From Reichenbachiella agariperforans (lineage in GTDB: Bacteria; Bacteroidota; Bacteroidia; Cytophagales; Cyclobacteriaceae), in assembly GCF_900142205.1 (NCBI RefSeq), contig NZ_FRAA01000001.1, positions 1 to 50,233 of the forward strand: DNA of 50,233 nt, in the 5' to 3' direction. Positions 20,641-28,977 of this stretch are shown one piece after another (position 1 is the first letter of the stretch; each line of letters opens with the position of its first letter). Under the pieces are notes generated by a model, which was not told where the DNA came from, ran no database searches, and was given only the letters and a program-made list of their open reading frames with translations. A program made the position numbers and the translations under genes.

Positions 20641-20682
20641 AAAACAAAGAAGGCTACCAGTGACGGTAGCCTTCTTTGTTTT
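20641..20682. terminator. Strong bidirectional intrinsic terminator
   Basis: A perfect 18-bp stem with a six-base loop (AGTGAC). The arms begin AAAACAAAGAAGG and end CCTTCTTTGTTTT, so both strands finish in a T-rich tract. It serves the 45-residue peptide gene (+) and the collagen-like lipoprotein gene (-), which converge here. Confidence 0.92.
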
Positions 20683-20737
20683 GTAGCGTGTGTAAAAAAT
20701 GGGTCAGCTATGCGGTAGCTTATTCGATTCGTGGGGT

Positions 20738-21295
20738 TTATTCTGATACCGCTGGGCGGGTAGGGTACGAGCCAGTAGTATGGTCAGTATCAGGGAGGTT
20801 TAGATATGCTTTGACTTGATTGTAATCGGTGTAGTCTAGTTTCGTACGTGCATTGACAAACTGGGCAGGCAGGACGACTATTCGTGCGATCCAGTTGTCG
20901 GTCAGGTCAGCCCCTAATCCATCTAGGTCTACTGTACCATCTAGAAAGACACGCGCATCGTACTTGGTAAAGTCAAAGTTGTAGCTCAAGATACCGTCCG
21001 TAAAATACAGGCTCTGAGGCAGTGCTCTCCATATCTCGGTACCATCATCGGTGATTTCCCATAGGAGGTAGACCATCATCACATCCGAATCCAGCATCGT
21101 AAAATCGCTGGGCAACTCTAACACCGCGCCATAATCAGGCGCAGAAAAGGTCAGCGTGTACTCGAATGCATAGCCTTCTTCGCCATTTTCTCCGTTTGCT
21201 CCATCTTGACCAGGTATACCGGCAGGCCCCTCACAGGCCCACAACAACGAAAAAGATAGGATAGACAACAATATCAGTGTGTTTGAGATTTTCAT
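20738..21295 (-). CDS. Lipoprotein with short collagen-like Gly-X-Y segment
   Basis: A 185-residue protein from ATG 21295 (MKISNTLILLSILSFSLLWAC); the frame extends upstream to 21403, but the signal peptide fixes the start. The lipobox LLWAC makes it a lipidated surface or periplasmic protein. Directly after the cysteine come about six Gly-X-Y triplets (GPAGIPGQDGANGENGEEG), typical of the many small Bacteroidota 'collagen-like' lipoproteins. The remainder (about 150 residues) is beta-rich with several WEITDD and DNWIARIVV motifs, family unknown. Its 3' end faces the shared terminator; array A of 22-bp palindromic units lies about 340 bp upstream of the start. Confidence 0.75.
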   Translation of the reverse strand: MKISNTLILLSILSFSLLWACEGPAGIPGQDGANGENGEEGYAFEYTLTFSAPDYGAVLELPSDFTMLDSDVMMVYLLWEITDDGTEIWRALPQSLYFTDGILSYNFDFTKYDARVFLDGTVDLDGLGADLTDNWIARIVVLPAQFVNARTKLDYTDYNQVKAYLNLPDTDHTTGSYPTRPAVSE

Positions 21296-21633
21296 AGTGC
21301 ATAGATTTTTTCCTAAGCGATGATAAGTAAAAATGATGCCAAAGGACTGCCAGCACCTTGACAAATGCCCCATTTGACACAAATAGATAGAAGAGCAAGC
21401 CATAGGAGCTGGTCTATGGCTTGCTTAGAAGTATGGTCTCGAACCACTCAAGCCTACCATAGGATGGGAAACTACGGTCTGGGTAGGTCAATAGGCTAGG
21501 CAAAAAGATATGTCTCTTTTAGCGAAAAGTCGCCCTTGAATTGTTGATGCTACAGCACATGCTCTGCAACAATGACTTTACTCATGAAAATCCCCCTTCT
21601 AACCATCTTAAAGATCATGTCTTTGCTCATCAC

Positions 21634-21737
21634 AAGTCTGCGCGGACCTGACCCCAGATCTGCGCGGACTTATTACCAAGCCTGCGCAGACTTGGATCAA
21701 AGTCTGGGCGGGTTTAGCTTCAAGTCTGCACAGACTT
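21634..21737. repeat. Palindromic 22-bp-period array A (5 units)
   Basis: Five 16-bp units start at 21634, 21656, 21678, 21700 and 21722, so the period is exactly 22. Each is a variant of the palindrome AAGTCTGCGCAGACTT (for example AAGCCTGCGCAGACTT and AAGTCTGCACAGACTT). The four 6-bp spacers differ from each other (GACCCC, ATTACC, GGATCA, AGCTTC), so the units are conserved and the spacers are not. The same unit type recurs at 43472-43706. Confidence 0.9.
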
Positions 21738-21892
21738 GAAATGTAATGTAGCCTTCTCTGAAAGGATAGTCAGCGAAAGCCTCATGCATTGTCTGCTAGA
21801 ATTGGGGGATTCTTACCTCACCTATGGCTTGGCAGTTGTCGATTTCTCAGAATGACATCAAATGAAGCAGGTTCAGACGCTGTTTATTATGG

Positions 21893-22050
21893 CCTGTGTT
21901 GTGAGCGAAACAAAGTGTTGGCAAGCATGTGTATTAGATTCAAATTATAAAACTAGCAGTCTGCTGTAGAGGTCGCATTTTACTTTAGCATAAGGTCGGT
22001 AACGTTATACCACTAAAGATGTCATAACTGATCTTATGTTAACCATGCTT
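21893..22050. repeat. Interspersed composite repeat, partial copy 1
   Basis: The left part (GTGAGCGAAACAAAGTGTTGG, then AAG and TGTGTAT) matches blocks inside the repeats at 27398 and 31345. The right part (AGAGGTCGCATTTTACTTT at 21968-21986, then a hairpin to 22042 and AACCATGC) matches 31620-31696. The hairpin here is a degraded version of the perfect 23-bp stem at 31638-31690. Confidence 0.7.
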
Positions 22051-22075
22051 GAGAACCTCTGCTTTTGAAGCATAA

Positions 22076-24286
22076 TCAGCCGTCAATTTTTCTCCTTTTG
22101 GTTGGGGTGATTTTTACTTCGCCTGGTGATTGCCCAAAGGTTTCTTTAAATACCGTGTTGAAGTAATTTGGGCTGGAAAACCCAGTCCGGTAGGCTATTT
22201 CTGAGATCGTTGCTGCTTCACTTACTAAAAGGGTATACGCCTTTTGTAGTCTAAATTCACGGATTAGAGATTTGGGGGGGGTGCTTATCAGGCTCTGGAG
22301 TTTACGATTGAGCTGACTTCTGCTCATATTCAGATTTTCGGCCAAGCTTTCGACCGTAAAACTTTCCTGGCTATAATTCTCCTCAATACTCTTTTTAATT
22401 TTCTCCAAGAATACTTTATCAGCTGAGAGTATGGAAGGATCCGGAGATTTGAATAGTGGCTGGTTTCTGAATTTCTCGATTATCAGTTTCCTATTGCCTA
22501 ATAAAGTGCCGATTCGAGCTTTAAGTTCCGAGCTGTCAAATGGCTTGGTTACATAATCATCCGCGGCATTTTTCAGTCCTGTTAGTTTGCTTTTCTGATC
22601 TGCTTTTGCCGTGAGCAGAATAATGGGGATGTGATTGGTGATTTCATTTTGTTTCAGTTCTGAACATACCTGAGTTCCATCTTTTTTGGGCATCATCACG
22701 TCACAGATAATCAGATCTGGGACAATGTCTATGGCCATTTCAACTCCGATTTGCCCGTCCGGTGCTATGTGAATTTGAAACCTATCCGATAGGGTATTAG
22801 CGAGAAATGACCTCATTTCATGATTGTCTTCAATGATTAGTATGCTTTCTGCATTGGTCTCATTTTCTATGAAATTTCTGTTCAATTCCCTAGAAAATAT
22901 ATCGACTTCCTGCTTCTGTTTCTTTGCGTCAGGTTTTTCCGTTTGTTTATCCATCAGGTCCCTCGAGTCCCAATGGTCCTTACTAACATTAAAAGAAATG
23001 CTGAACTCTGACCCCTGGCCAATTTCGCTTTTCACCTCGATGGTTCCTCCTAAGCGCTCGACGATGACTTTCACGATGCTCAGCCCAAGACCTGAACTCG
23101 GTTGGATGTCACTTTCGGTATGATAAAACCGCTCGAATATATTAGGTAAATCCTCCTGCGAAATACCGCTGCCTGTGTCTTTCACGGTGAGATTAACGAT
23201 TTCTCTTTGCTCTTCTGATAAGGAAACAACTATAGTCGCACCCATCTCTGAGAATTTGAAAGCATTAGACAGCAGGTTGATCGTAATTTTTTCCAAGCTG
23301 CCCTGATCAAACCAGCAGGAAAACTTCTCAAAAGGTGACTCAAGTTTCAATTGAATATCTCTTGTTTCTGCTAACGAAGAGAACGAACTCAGTACTCCTT
23401 TGAGAAAGGAAGGGAGGTCAGACTCTTTGACTTTCAGTGGTAAATGACCACTTTCCAGCTTAGATATATTGAGGATTTCTTCTACCAGGTTGGTCAGCCT
23501 CTTTCCATTTGAGTCTGCCAATAGCAGCTTTTGCATATGCTCAGGCTCCAGATATAGCGCTTCTTCCACCAGTTGACGAATGGGTGCGGTAATTAGGGTG
23601 AGGGGTGTTCGGATCTCATGGGAGATATTTGTGAAGAATTGATTTTTTTGAAGACTGATTTGTTCGATTTTTTCCGCTTGCTGGGTGATTAACTTTTTAT
23701 CGTTTTCAAGCTGTTGATTTTTCTGATTGATGGTTTTGATGTAGTAGCGATTAGTTGAGTGGAAGAACCTGAAAATAAGAAACCATAACAAGAAAATAAA
23801 TAGCGGATTGAAATTGATCTCTGTCCCTAGACTTCCTGACAATAGTAGTGATAGAAAAAATGAGGATGCGCCTAAGAGAAATATCAGATAGATATAAAAC
23901 TCCTTGTGAAAGAGCATTACAGCGGAGGCAGACCAGACCATAAAGTAATATTGGTACCCCCACAATGGTCGCACAAAAGTGGATAGAACAAACACCATCG
24001 CCCAAACAATGACGTAGAAGTTGAATCGACAGAGAACGAAGTTTCTCTTGAGTAAAAAGAGATTTGCGAGCATGATCAGGCTCAATCCCAAATCAATTAC
24101 AAAAGGATATTTATCAAACGATGGTACCACATTTACCACTATTCCCAGTACGGCAATGAGGACTGTAATTAAATGTCCAAAAATAAGGTACCGGATCCGA
24201 CTAAAGACTGTCCAATCCGAAGCGATATCAAGTCCCGTGGGTAGAAAATATCGTATTAGTGGGCCGAACATTTCCTTTTTATCCAT
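22076..24286 (-). CDS. Hybrid histidine kinase / receiver / AraC-type regulator (one-protein two-component system)
   Basis: A 736-residue protein. Residues about 30-180 hold five to six transmembrane helices with almost no periplasmic loop; a coiled-coil linker follows (185-212). Then come HisKA with His223 in FFTNISHEIRTPLTLI, a HATPase domain (N-box LLSNAFKFS, DTGSGI, GLGLSIVK; about 325-435), a receiver domain (phospho-acceptor Asp529 in IICDVMMPKKDG, Lys in TKPFDSSEL) and an AraC-family HTH (about 640-725, ending YFNTVFKETFGQSPGE). The order is that of Bacteroidota HTCS regulators, but the usual large periplasmic propeller sensor is replaced by a membrane bundle, so it probably senses a membrane or small diffusible signal. 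It lies just upstream of the ECF42/DGPF pair on the other strand; the target is unknown. Confidence 0.93.
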   Translation of the reverse strand: MDKKEMFGPLIRYFLPTGLDIASDWTVFSRIRYLIFGHLITVLIAVLGIVVNVVPSFDKYPFVIDLGLSLIMLANLFLLKRNFVLCRFNFYVIVWAMVFVLSTFVRPLWGYQYYFMVWSASAVMLFHKEFYIYLIFLLGASSFFLSLLLSGSLGTEINFNPLFIFLLWFLIFRFFHSTNRYYIKTINQKNQQLENDKKLITQQAEKIEQISLQKNQFFTNISHEIRTPLTLITAPIRQLVEEALYLEPEHMQKLLLADSNGKRLTNLVEEILNISKLESGHLPLKVKESDLPSFLKGVLSSFSSLAETRDIQLKLESPFEKFSCWFDQGSLEKITINLLSNAFKFSEMGATIVVSLSEEQREIVNLTVKDTGSGISQEDLPNIFERFYHTESDIQPSSGLGLSIVKVIVERLGGTIEVKSEIGQGSEFSISFNVSKDHWDSRDLMDKQTEKPDAKKQKQEVDIFSRELNRNFIENETNAESILIIEDNHEMRSFLANTLSDRFQIHIAPDGQIGVEMAIDIVPDLIICDVMMPKKDGTQVCSELKQNEITNHIPIILLTAKADQKSKLTGLKNAADDYVTKPFDSSELKARIGTLLGNRKLIIEKFRNQPLFKSPDPSILSADKVFLEKIKKSIEENYSQESFTVESLAENLNMSRSQLNRKLQSLISTPPKSLIREFRLQKAYTLLVSEAATISEIAYRTGFSSPNYFNTVFKETFGQSPGEVKITPTKRRKIDG

Positions 24287-24772
24287 ATAGCAAGCTTTAA
24301 TGGTGACCGATTCAGTGACTGCAATATTAGACGAACCGAGGCAAGATAAACGTTCAACACCTCTAAAAGAAACGTTGATTTAATATTTGTTGATGGCATA
24401 GCAATGAAAAAGTCGTCAAGTACGCAGCGTGTCTTCAAGCCAGACAAGATCTTACTTTTTGTCTTGAAAACAGGAAGTACAACGGTAAGGGGAAGGATTT
24501 TCCGAACTAGTCGGGGAATAATGGTAGATGGACTGATTAGGAGGAAACTACCACGCCGAGTTTTTCTAAAAGCTGGGGTCGCTCCTCTAGGGCGAACTCT
24601 GCTATGGCTTTTAGCTCATGGCACGACTAAATAGTACCAAGAAAGTAGTCAAAGAAGATACATATAACCGTATCAGATTAATTTTAAATAAAATATTTAA
24701 TGCTTGTCCTATTTAATTGAATTCAATCATTAAAGAATTGAAATCATATTAATAACTTAAAAACAAAAAGAC
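24287..24772. other. Divergent intergenic region
   Basis: A 486-bp region between the kinase (leftward) and the DGPF gene (rightward), so it must hold both promoters. An open frame at 24404-24634 (+) starts with ATG, but its product (many R, K, S, T and no domain pattern) does not look coding. The last 100 bp before 24773 are strongly A/T-rich, as expected of a promoter/5' UTR. Confidence 0.5.
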
Positions 24773-25132
24773 ATGAAAGATTTTATGATGCTTTTCCGCA
24801 GTGAACCCAATCCAAATTTTGAGCCAACACCTGACGAAATAGAGGCTGAAATCAAATTATGGATGGATTGGATCGGAGGGATCGGAGCGCAAGGAAAACT
24901 GAAGAATGCTGGTGAAGCACTAGGCTTTGAAGGCAAGACGGTGCATGCCGATGGATCTATTACAGATGGGCCTTTCGCAGAAACTAAAGAAATTGTGGGA
25001 GGGTTTACTCTGGTAACTGCTAAAGATCTAGAAGAAGCTGTCGCGCTGACCAAAGGATGCCCAGCATTAGACAATGGTGGAAAAGTAGAGGTCAGGGAAG
25101 TGATGCCAACTGGAGATATCCCTAGTGATTGA
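24773..25132 (+). CDS. DGPF-domain (YCII-related) protein paired with ECF42 sigma factor
   Basis: A 119-residue single-domain protein of the YCII-related/DGPF family. The start MKDFMMLFRSEPN, the family motif DGPFAETKE (about 64-72) and the following GGFTLVTAKDLEEAVALTKGCPAL are all diagnostic. DGPF proteins are the usual genomic partners of ECF42 sigma factors, and some reports tie the pair to stress or antibiotic-related responses; the biochemical activity is not settled. Its stop overlaps the sigma gene by 8 bp (GTG start inside its last codons), so the two should be translationally coupled. Confidence 0.9.
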   Translation: MKDFMMLFRSEPNPNFEPTPDEIEAEIKLWMDWIGGIGAQGKLKNAGEALGFEGKTVHADGSITDGPFAETKEIVGGFTLVTAKDLEEAVALTKGCPALDNGGKVEVREVMPTGDIPSD

Positions 25133-26354
25133 TCAACAGAAACTAACTGAGATCTTTAAAACTGAGTACAGCAACCTGATTGCTGTACTCAGCAATTATT
25201 ATGGTCTTAAAGATCTTCAATTAGCTGAGGACATAGTTTCAGAGACTTTTTTGAAGGCTATGAAGGCTTGGTCTCACAAGGGCATCCCTCAATACCCTCG
25301 GGCGTGGTTAAGAAAGGTGGCGCAAAACCTTTATTATGAAGACTATCGTCGTCTGAAGAACTTCAAGGATAAAATCAGCAAAGAAGTTGCTAATCGATCG
25401 GAAGAATTTGAATCCATTGAGATTACCGAAAAACTGATTGAGGATAGTCAATTGAGAATGATCTTTTTGCTGTGCCACCCAGAACTCAATCGTGAAGCAC
25501 AGTTGTGCATTGCTCTTCGCATTCTATGTGGGTTTAGCACGGAAGAGATTGCCAAAGCTCTGCTATCCAATAAGGAGTCAGTCAATAAGAAACTATATCG
25601 AGCTAAAAAAACGCTACAAGGGAGAATCTCAATAGAAGAAGAATTAACTGCTTCAGATTATCAAGACCGACTTGATAATGTATTGAGAGTCATTTACCTA
25701 GTGTTCAATGAAGGCTATTACAGCAGTACGACTGAAGAGAATATTCGAAATGAGCTGTGCTGGGAAGCTATGAGACTAGGCATATTCCTATCTAATCAAC
25801 GACACTTTGAGGTTGACCATGTTCAGGCTTTGATTGCTCTCATGTGTTTTCAAGCCTCCCGACTGAAGGCCCGTCAATCAGGTGGTGGCGGTGATTTACG
25901 CTATGACGAACAGGATCAATCTCAATGGGATCAGGAGCTCATACAAAAAGGGTTACAATATCTAAAAATGGCCTCAAAAGGAGAGCGGGTGTCTAAATAT
26001 CATCTGGAAGCTACCATCGCCTTTTGGCATACACAGGACCAAGAAGGGAAGTGGGAGCAAATACTCATGCTTTATAACAAACTACTGACTTTAGAGTATT
26101 CATCCATTATTGCCATGAATAGATCGTATGCCTTAGCCAAAGCGCAATCTCCACATAAAGCTATTGAAGAGGCGCTTAAACTAGGGCTTCAAGACAATGT
26201 ACATTACTTCTGTCTATTGGCTGAGCTGTACCGAATGGACGAAAATATAGACCTAGAAATCAATCATTTGAACAAGGCACTCAAGCTAGTCAAGAAGGAA
26301 AGTGAAACCACTTTGATTCAGAGAAAGCTTGAAATAGCGCTAAGTAAAGTTTAA
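25125..26354 (+). CDS. ECF42-type RNA polymerase sigma factor with C-terminal TPR extension
   Basis: A 409-residue sigma-70 family protein. Sigma region 2 lies at about 10-80 (LQLAEDIVSETFLKAMKAW, YPRAWLRKVAQNLYYEDYRR) and region 4 at about 105-165 (IALRILCGFSTEEIAKALLSNKESVNKKLYRAKKTL). The remaining 240 residues are helical with TPR-like motifs (NRSYALAKAQSPHKAIEEAL), as in ECF42 sigma factors, which use this extension instead of an anti-sigma factor. The conserved VFNEGYYSS block begins the extension. The start is GTG at 25125, inside the upstream DGPF gene. Targets are unknown; ECF42 members often control their own DGPF genes. Confidence 0.92.
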   Translation: MIDQQKLTEIFKTEYSNLIAVLSNYYGLKDLQLAEDIVSETFLKAMKAWSHKGIPQYPRAWLRKVAQNLYYEDYRRLKNFKDKISKEVANRSEEFESIEITEKLIEDSQLRMIFLLCHPELNREAQLCIALRILCGFSTEEIAKALLSNKESVNKKLYRAKKTLQGRISIEEELTASDYQDRLDNVLRVIYLVFNEGYYSSTTEENIRNELCWEAMRLGIFLSNQRHFEVDHVQALIALMCFQASRLKARQSGGGGDLRYDEQDQSQWDQELIQKGLQYLKMASKGERVSKYHLEATIAFWHTQDQEGKWEQILMLYNKLLTLEYSSIIAMNRSYALAKAQSPHKAIEEALKLGLQDNVHYFCLLAELYRMDENIDLEINHLNKALKLVKKESETTLIQRKLEIALSKV

Positions 26355-26527
26355 TCGCAGGGCGATAGCCTATAGGGTTGGATTCCTCGACGACCCTTGG
26401 ATCAGTGAAATTCATTTACTGTGACACTTCAGCAACGATACTTATCCGATCCTAGTACAGCATTTTAACGCTTTGAAGAAATACATTTTCAACTTCTGAA
26501 AACCACGCTCAAAACGGACCAAGTACA

Positions 26528-27043
26528 CTACTTGTCATACTCAATCTTAAGAATCTCCCATACAAAATCACCCATTTTGGTTTTAACTATCGCTTTATCT
26601 CCAACAGTTTTATCAAGAAGCGCTTTGGCCATTGGGGAGTCCATAGAGATATAATCTTTGTTACTTTTTAACTCTTCATAACCAACAAGACGAAAACGTT
26701 TTTGGAGACCTTTTGCTTCGTTTTTAATTTCTACCCAAGCACCAAAGTTCACTTTCCCTTCTTGGTTGGGGTGGTAGTTGATGATTTTAAAGTCATCAAT
26801 GCACTTACGCAAATAAAGGAGGCGACTATCAATTTCTCTAAGACGCTTTTTGTTGTAATGGTAATCGGCATTTTCTGAACGATCTCCCAAACTTGCGGCC
26901 CATGTCACCTTAGCAGTGACGTCTGGACGTTCCACTCGCCACAAGTGATCGTGCTCTTCCCTCAGTTTTTGTAAGCCTTCGGAAGTAATCATTTGTGAGC
27001 GATTGAGTTTTGGTAGCGTTGATTCTGGGATTTTTCGCCTCAT
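26528..27043 (-). CDS. greB: Transcript cleavage/elongation factor GreB
   Basis: A 171-residue protein from ATG 27043 (a TTG two codons upstream is also in frame). It reactivates backtracked RNA polymerase by stimulating cleavage of the 3' end of the transcript. Residues 20-90 form the coiled-coil finger, with family-specific VTWAASLGDRSENADYHYNKKRLREID, which contains the acidic tip residues D and E needed for cleavage. The C-terminal FKBP-like domain (about 100-171) has VNFGAWVEI, DYISMDSPMAKALL and VGDKAIV. The 'EGKVNFGAW' and 'YISMDSPMA' phrases match GreB rather than GreA. A short N-terminal extension (MRRKIPESTLPKLNRSQ) is not in the E. coli protein. Confidence 0.95.
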   Translation of the reverse strand: MRRKIPESTLPKLNRSQMITSEGLQKLREEHDHLWRVERPDVTAKVTWAASLGDRSENADYHYNKKRLREIDSRLLYLRKCIDDFKIINYHPNQEGKVNFGAWVEIKNEAKGLQKRFRLVGYEELKSNKDYISMDSPMAKALLDKTVGDKAIVKTKMGDFVWEILKIEYDK

Positions 27044-27049
27044 ATTCAA

Positions 27050-27860
27050 TGATCTTGTTTTGAAAACTTTCGCAAGATAATATAACGATAGATAGTTTGC
27101 TTGTGTAGAACTATCAATAGATGTGTTATAATGTAATCGTGTTATGACTAGACGTCTCTGTTAAATCAGCTTTTGGGTATGGTTTGGCATTATGAACAAG
27201 TTGAGTTCTACAAGAAAAATGGATCATTCTGGTAGTATTAGGTTAAATATAATTATCTCAACCTAGGCGCGTTGGCATGGCAAAATCCCGGGCGTGGGTT
27301 GGCTTGTGCGTTGGGCAGGTGATTATTTTGCCTAGGGTTTTTGAATACTTTTGGGCCAATGCCAAAAGTATTTGTCTGCCCGGCATGAGGGCATACTGCG
27401 AACACAGATGAAAGACGGATGACCTGTGAGCTGTACTGCCAGTAGCAAGGAGATTGCCACGTCAACAATGCTTCGCAAAGTTTCCTCGCAATGACGTGCT
27501 ACTCGAGGGCTTGTTCTGTGAGCCAAACAGAGCGTTGGTCTGCAAGTGTATCACGGACAAAACCCTAATGGCTGAGAATAGCGTAGCTGAGCGATAATAG
27601 GTAATCAGCCCGGAAGTTTAAACAGCTGTGTTATATAATGGTCTGTGTTATGTTCAATCAGCTTTGGGTTTTGGGTTGGGTATTAATAGTGTGGGTTTGG
27701 CTTTTCCCTTTTTTGAAACAGTCACATCACTTCTTGGTACGCACGAGCACTCTTTTGACATTTTTGGCAGGAGGGAAGCTGGTGGGAATGGTAAATGTGT
27801 GCGGTAATAAGTGGATATAAACGTGGTTTTCAATTACTTTTATGTTAAAATGTAATATTT
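27050..27860. other. Repeat-rich left flank of the RNase island
   Basis: There is no credible gene in about 810 bp. It contains G/T-rich stretches (around 27160-27200, 27640-27690) with recurring TCAGCTTTGGGT-like blocks, a region encoding typical repeat-derived peptides, and the interspersed repeat at 27398-27585. The promoter of the RNase operon should lie in the last 100 bp before 27861. Confidence 0.6.
27398..27585 (-). repeat. Interspersed repeat, left copy flanking the RNase island
   Basis: About 188 bp matching 31345-31534 in the same orientation, with long identical runs (GCGAACACAGATGAAAGAC, TGCCAGTAGCAAGGAGATTG, GTGAGCCAAACAGAGCGTTG). On the complement it contains CGTCATTGCGAGGAAAC-type sequence, a repeat core common in many bacterial genomes (translated as RHCEE/CHCEE peptides). 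Confidence 0.85.
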
Positions 27861-28973
27861 ATGAGCACCACCTTATCAAAGCCTGTAGAAGATTTCATAG
27901 ATAAGTATTGTGAAGAGAAAGGTTATAAAACAAATAAAAAGGAAATAGCACACGGTATACATTTCATAGTTACCAATTTAACCGAGAAAATCACTCTTGA
28001 TTTATATCATAAAAAGGGTTCTTTAGTAGTGGGAGGTAGCCCTAAGCTAAAGTTGAGGCAGGAATTTAATGAATTAAAAAACCGAATTTCAGAAGACCCT
28101 CAAGTTTTAGAGAATATAGAAAAACTAAAAATCAAAAGCTGTGCGCAAAAATATGTCATCTTAGGAGGTGATTTACAGAATTCGGTAAAACAAAGATTGG
28201 GCGAAATTGATGGAGTGGTAACTACTATTACGGAATCACCTACTTCTAGTCAGCAATATCGTGGTAAATTGATAATGGGCAGTCAATCTTTGACAATTAC
28301 CCAATTCACAAATGATACTCTTTTTCTGCAAGGTAAAGATGATTCACTGTTCAATGATGTTTGTGACGAGATAGAAAAGCTCGCTAATCCTACGGCGAAT
28401 GAGGTTGCTGCTCGTTTTGTTTCTGATAGTGAACAGAATATTAAAGCCTTATCAGATACATTAACGCTTGATATACTGACTAAAGCAACTGAAAATATTA
28501 AAGAATCAATTACTTCAGAATGCTTTGACTTTTTAGAAAGCCATGATCAAAAGTGGCTAGTTGCGGCTGAATGTCTCAGACTTGCAAATATTCCCTTGCC
28601 CGAATTTTCTCCTATAGTAATGCCAGCGTCCAAGGCATTTGAGGGTTTTGCAAAAAAAACCTTGGTCAAAATTGGGCTGTTTCCTGCGAATCATTTTGAC
28701 ATAAAAACCGCAACTTTTGGATTTCTAAACGACAAAAACCATCCCAATCGGAAGTCAATCGAGGCAAAAGAAAGAGTAGCTGATAGCTACCTCAAGAAGT
28801 TTAGTCTTTCGCTAGACATGACTAGGAACTTCATGATGCATAGCGATGATAGTACCGCGACAAAAATAAATTCCTTTGAAGAAGCCTCGAAAAAGCTAGA
28901 TGAAATATTAGCAAATATCAAAGAGCTTTTTGAATACTTCGGTAAGTCAGAATTTGGTGGATTAACCCCTTAA
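27861..28973 (+). CDS. RnlA-like HEPN ribonuclease (putative toxin/effector)
   Basis: A 370-residue protein resembling RnlA/LsoA (RNase LS), which degrades mRNA after phage infection when its antitoxin is lost. Residues 1-80 form a small alpha/beta domain (KEIAHGIHFIVTN, then KKGSLVVGG). Residues 90-175 form a second TBP-like domain (QYRGKLIMGSQSLTITQF, TLFLQGKDDSLF). The last third is helical and ends in a HEPN-type active-site motif R-X4-H, Arg322 and His327 in MTRNFMMHSDD. It is the first gene of a tight three-gene operon (4-bp gap, then 4-bp overlap) in visibly A/T-richer DNA than its surroundings. No RnlB-like antitoxin gene is seen. RnlA homology is from pattern reading; a plain HEPN/TBP-domain protein is the alternative. 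Confidence 0.72.
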   Translation: MSTTLSKPVEDFIDKYCEEKGYKTNKKEIAHGIHFIVTNLTEKITLDLYHKKGSLVVGGSPKLKLRQEFNELKNRISEDPQVLENIEKLKIKSCAQKYVILGGDLQNSVKQRLGEIDGVVTTITESPTSSQQYRGKLIMGSQSLTITQFTNDTLFLQGKDDSLFNDVCDEIEKLANPTANEVAARFVSDSEQNIKALSDTLTLDILTKATENIKESITSECFDFLESHDQKWLVAAECLRLANIPLPEFSPIVMPASKAFEGFAKKTLVKIGLFPANHFDIKTATFGFLNDKNHPNRKSIEAKERVADSYLKKFSLSLDMTRNFMMHSDDSTATKINSFEEASKKLDEILANIKELFEYFGKSEFGGLTP

Positions 28974-28977
28974 AATA

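Larger units (their letters stand above)
21404..22075. other. Repeat-rich intergenic region
   Basis: This 670-bp gap has no gene. It holds array A of 22-bp-period palindromes (21634-21737) and the partial interspersed repeat with a degenerate long hairpin (21893-22050), listed separately. Left of 21634 I see nothing distinctive. Confidence 0.6.

Noticed and set aside
24404-24634. 76-codon frame (+) with ATG between the kinase and DGPF genes
   Set aside because: No domain pattern, odd composition and no conservation that I can recognise; it occupies the shared promoter region.
27253-27526. Two short frames on the complement in the left island flank
   Set aside because: They encode repeat-derived peptides of the RHCEE type; this is the interspersed repeat, not a gene.
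27638-27820. 60-codon hydrophobic frame (+)
   Set aside because: Composition follows G/T-rich repeats (WVLGWVLIVWVW) rather than coding sequence, and it lies in repeat-rich DNA.
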